From the NCBI GenBank assembly GCA_036417435.1, contig CM070899.1:173629494-173693493 (forward strand): 64,000 nt of DNA. The letters are read 5' to 3'. A program made the position numbers and the translations under genes. The number at the start of each line of letters is the position of its first letter. Position 1 is the stretch's first letter. This stretch comes from Inia geoffrensis. Taxonomy: Eukaryota; Chordata; Mammalia; Artiodactyla; Iniidae. This document shows, piece after piece, positions 60,001 to 64,000 of this stretch. The notes beneath the pieces were generated by a model. The model had not been told where the DNA came from, made no database searches, and saw nothing but the letters and a program-made list of their open reading frames with translations.

Positions 60001-63000
60001 AATAATGTTCCAAATTATAAATGCAGATTAGCAATTTGTATAAACACTAGTCATAGCGTTAATCAAATTTAAAATAATCCCAAACTGTTTTTTGAACAGC
60101 AGAAGAAAATCAATTGAAAAATCAAATTCTTAAAGATTCTTTTTAATGAACTTAACTTTAACTTCTGCTTGAATGAGAAAACACATTTCAGCGTAGCTGC
60201 TAGATATTCATTCAAGCATTGTTGACATTACTTTCTTTTCAGCACTTGACATGATGGGTTGAATAGCTTTTGTAGATTTAAATAAAAAATATATAAATTC
60301 TTCATTTAGTTCTTATAGCCCAAGTTATATGCAAAATCACTTAGGCTTAAACATAAACAGCATTGACAGAACAGTCAATGGCAGCCAATAGGCCCACAGT
60401 GGTTACTTCTCATGATATGACCGTAAGATTGAACAATCAATCAAGAGAAGGTTCTCCAGTCAGAACCATCTATTCACCAGCATTTTGTAGCACTCGTCTT
60501 GCATACATTTTATGTAATTTTCCGTATCAGTGCTGCTCATGTGATATTAAAAAACCCCAACAAGATTAATTAAATATTGAAGAACAAGATTTTTCTGGGT
60601 AACATTGAACTTTGGAAGGCCACACACCATTACAATGTCTAAGATTTTACTCCCCAAGAACTAATTTTTAACCCCATTAAAAAATGTATGTTATACCCTC
60701 CTACACGCCTCTCTGCAAGTCCCATTTGTGGTGTTCTGGGAACCCTCCTTCTCTTTTGAGGGACATCATTCTGCATCATTTGTAAGGGCAAGCTTTCCAA
60801 CTTTTAACACCATTGCTAAACTTAATTTTTCCCTTGAAATATTTCTCATCCAGTAAATAGTGCCACATGTTGTCCATTCACATTTATCTTCTATGCTCTT
60901 ATCCATGCCTTTTCATTATCCATAACTTTTAAAAATCTATGACTTTTTCTACATTCTTCTGGCCCTTGTCACTTTCAACCACTATCTTGAAGGTAGGATA
61001 CAAGTACAATTTATTTTTGTTTCCTCCATAATAAATAGTTTGTTTTAGGCACATAAAATACCTGTTCGAATAAATAAGACAGATTTCCAATATCTCAGTG
61101 AACTTAAATATAAACAAGGAGAATAATATGTAAGTATATAATAAAAAGAATTTACAAAATGGAAGATCTGGGGGAATATTTGGGGTGGGACATAAAGATG
61201 GAATTGTCTATGCAGTCTAGACTGAGTCTTTATTCTTTATAAAACCACAACCTTTGTGGTGCTAATTTAAAACCCTGTATCATCTTGTGGTTGATGTCAT
61301 TCTCTCAAGAATGGAAAAATGGAAAGATAAGCATGGATTTCACTGAATTACTGTTCTTTTTATGCATTAGACCATTTATTTATGGATCAAGAATTTAACA
61401 TTTTATTTCCTGTATCATATAGTCATATATTAAGACTTTAACATGCACATTTCCATGACTGAGTCATTGAAGACTGTTACGGATTACAAATACAGATCAA
61501 TATTATTTTCAATTCAAGATGTGCCATTTACTACATCCTACAGATGATCATTGTACATTGCTTTGTCCTCTTTTATGCTAACCTCCTGGTGTCAAGAGAG
61601 CATACTTCTTCAGTTTTACGAGCTGAGGGATCATTATTCTGAGTGTTAGCAATTGAAGTGACATAGAGACTTGAGGTTAAAGAGAAGGGTGAAATAATAT
61701 TTTCTGTGAATTTATGGATTTCTTTTCATCAGCATTCATGAGCCCTAAGGACTTTTAGTGGTCATATTTTTAATGAGTTAACTTGACTCTTTTTGACTTC
61801 ACTGGGGTCATGCAGCAAATAAAATCTCACCAAACTTAGAGGTGCGTATGGCTTCTGAATTACGACAGAATGGTGAGAAAATTATTTAGTTTAGAGGAGG
61901 ACTCAATTTTGCAGGGGGGGGATATTTAAATTATTTTTGAGAAAAGTTATGTTAGGATGAAAATAATAACTTTCTTAGCTTCATTAAAATTGGAGCTAAT
62001 TTTTCTTTGTAGTCAAAAAACATACAGAAACACACATATGGGAACACACATATATTGAAAAGCAGAAAATAACACTTCAAATGGCACTAAACAAGCTAAG
62101 TTTTTGCCAAGCAACTTTTTTCTTCTTGAAGTTTTTTTTTTTTCCCTAAAGATGTCTAAACAGAAGATAAATTAAGAAAAAGAAATAGTCAAAATTAGAG
62201 GACATTTTTTTCTTTTTTGTTTTCTTTCTACATTTGAGCACAAAATATGATGGGGACATATAGTTGAATTTTTTTTTTTTTTTTTGCAATTTACTTTGTT
62301 TACTTAGATGAGGAAAGATTGTGAACAGTTTTATTTTTACAGATATACAGTTAGTAGTTATTTTATAGTGCATTTATGCTTTTTTATTACTACTCTATCC
62401 ACACAGCAATAAACATCATTTGCAAAAACTCATACAATATTTCAAACAGATACCTCAGTACTTGAAAAATACCTTTATACTTTATAAAATGATTAAAGCC
62501 ACACTGTTGATCTGGAGCTCCATATAATTTTTTTCCAGATAATGTATTTGTAGCTAAAATGTGGTATTTTCTATTTCACATTAGAAGTTTCTGAGATATC
62601 CTGCTTTCTTGAAGATCTCCCATTTTTTTCCTCCAAACTTTCTAGCCCCAAACATATAGTATTTTTCTGAGCAGCTTAGATACTATTAAATTTCTAAGAA
62701 AATTTTATAAATGCAAGCATAGCTGGACAGTGACCTAGAGCCGAATAAATGGCAGTGCATGATTTTGAATGACTGATGGATGACTGTAGATTCACTTTGT
62801 TTTCCTAGGTCTCTGGGGGGAAGTGAGAGCTCCATATTATATTTTTGCACACACATAACGTGTATTAACTTTTTTTAAGTCAGCACTTTTGAAAAGTTCT
62901 GTTAAATGTAGAAACTTCAACGTGAATCACTAGGATCAGAATCATTACACAAGGCACAGTACTCAATTCATCCACCTGTACCTTCTCATGTATGATAATT

Positions 63001-63297
63001 GCTTTGAAAATACATGAAATTCTATACACAGAGAAGAGAAAGTTACTAAGTTTTTCCTTGTAATGGCCTATGAATATATCTGTGTGAATAAAAAGTCTAT
63101 GTATGTATTCATGAAAATAATTAGCATTTTATTCAGTAGGAATTTCATAATGACAACAAAAAAATCTTGCAAAAGGTTAATTTCTGAGAATAGTTGAAAC
63201 TGGAAATGAGGCATTGGTAGTCTTTTGCACGTATTGACGTTACTTTAATTTTCTTAATATTTCTGAACTTGGTAAGAATACGTAAAACACCTTCCTT
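57023..63297. other. Unassigned intronic DNA, few repeats
   Basis: About 6.3 kb in which I can name almost no transposons apart from possible short MIR/L2 scraps near 59800. It contains T-runs at 62130-62144 and 62268-62285 and G-runs at 61914-61921. No MAM or LDLa exon is visible. It would be the first place to look for conserved non-coding elements. Confidence 0.4.
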
Positions 63298-63477
63298 GGG
63301 ACTTCCTTGGTGGTCCAGTGGTTAAGACTTCGCCTTCCAAAGCAAGAGGTGCAGGTTTGATCCCTGGTTGGGGAGCTAAGATCCCACATGCCTCGTGGCC
63401 AAAAAACCAAAACATATAAAAACAGAAGCAATACTGTCATAAATTCAATAAAGACTTTAAAAATGTTCCACATCAAA
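63298..63477 (+). mobile_element. CHR-1/Bov-tA-type SINE
   Basis: 'gggacttccttggtggtcca', 'gtggttaagacttcgccttc', 'gtttgatccctggttgggga' and 'ccacatgcctcgtggcc' are the short tRNA-derived SINE in sense, with a degraded A-rich tail to 63477. A possible TSD is (a)ccttcctt / tcttcctt. Confidence 0.85.
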
Positions 63478-64000
63478 AAAATCTTCCTTGCTGTATCTGA
63501 AGAAGGAAGTAAGAACTACAAGTAGAATGTAGAAGGAGCTGCATGAACAAAATCATTACTTTTATGGAAATTTATGTTCATAAGAAGGGCCATCTCCCCT
63601 TTGAAGGGTAACCATTACCTAATGTTTTTGAGATTATTTTTATATCCCCCAGTGAATTGCTTACCAGGAAGCTGCTTCTCAGCATTGTGTACTTTTACCT
63701 GAAACTCTCAACGATGTTTTCAGTCATTGATTATTCTGTTCTAGTTTCTGTCTGGGACTCTGAGACCCTTGACTTGATGCTCTGCTACAATTACCTTGCT
63801 GTTTTCACTAAACATAGAAAACCATATTCCCCTTTGATCTTAATCCACTCATTCAAAACAAAACCACCAACACAAGACTTAGGTGTATGTCATAGATTTT
63901 ACAGTATGGTTGGATCTAATGAGTATTTTGGAAAGTAAGAAGGGAAACAAAATTAGTTCTCAGTCTTACTCCTTTACTTCAGTTTTTTTTGTTTGTTTTT
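63478..64000. other. Unassigned intronic DNA
   Basis: No recognisable exon. A 93-codon open frame at 63657-63938 has no known similarity and runs nearly to the window end. Confidence 0.4.

Noticed and set aside
60360..60570. Possible further MALRD1 exon
   Set aside because: The translation has no MAM C-terminal signature and no acceptor in the right phase.

Overview
This window is nuclear DNA from a mammal, almost certainly a whale or dolphin. The evidence is the repeat content. There are seven tRNA-derived SINEs of the cetacean/hippo/ruminant CHR type, which end in the conserved 'accagggaagccc' box or its complement. LINE-1 3' ends are of the cetartiodactyl kind. I recognise no ruminant BovB/Bov-A2, pig PRE-1, primate Alu or rodent B1. 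No bacterial, plasmid or phage features are present.

The only host coding sequence I can support is two consecutive exons of MALRD1 (MAM and LDL-receptor class A domain containing 1, also called DIET1) on the + strand, at 48201-48446 and 50027-50184. The first encodes a complete six-cysteine LDL-receptor class A module and the start of a MAM domain. The second continues that MAM domain. The splice sites are canonical and the phases match (1 then 0). Everything else appears to be intron: about 48 kb upstream and about 14 kb downstream without a recognisable neighbouring exon.

Layout. 1-0.7 kb is AT-rich and unassigned. 0.71-6.46 kb holds a full-length, young LINE-1 on the - strand with a 13-bp target-site duplication (TSD), an open ORF1 and an ORF2 broken by one nonsense codon. 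6.67-10.45 kb is a stack of older antisense LINE-1 fragments with one SINE inside. 12.5 kb has a 5'-truncated LINE-1 carrying a short 3' transduction. 17.47 kb has a 118-bp mariner remnant. 18.0-23.4 kb has an antisense LINE-1 with tandem 5'-UTR monomers, meeting a sense LINE-1 head to head. 26.6-29.8 kb has an antisense LTR beside a decayed ERV-L pol gene with an extra insert. 30-40 kb is mostly MIR, L2, an MLT1-type LTR and CHR SINEs. 40.7-44.8 kb has a solo-LTR candidate, a LINE-1 mosaic, and a SINE plus tail inserted as one unit. 45-52 kb contains the MALRD1 exons, a 39-bp tandem duplication, an MLT1-type LTR close to an exon and an ERV1-like LTR. 52-64 kb is MIR-rich, then a long stretch with few repeats, then one last SINE.

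I found no undescribed gene system. The most interesting observations concern retrotransposition: the nearly intact LINE-1, two probable 3' transductions, and the SINE+tail insertion with a perfect 14-bp TSD. Family names for old repeats come from recognised sequence phrases, not from a database search, and their boundaries are approximate.
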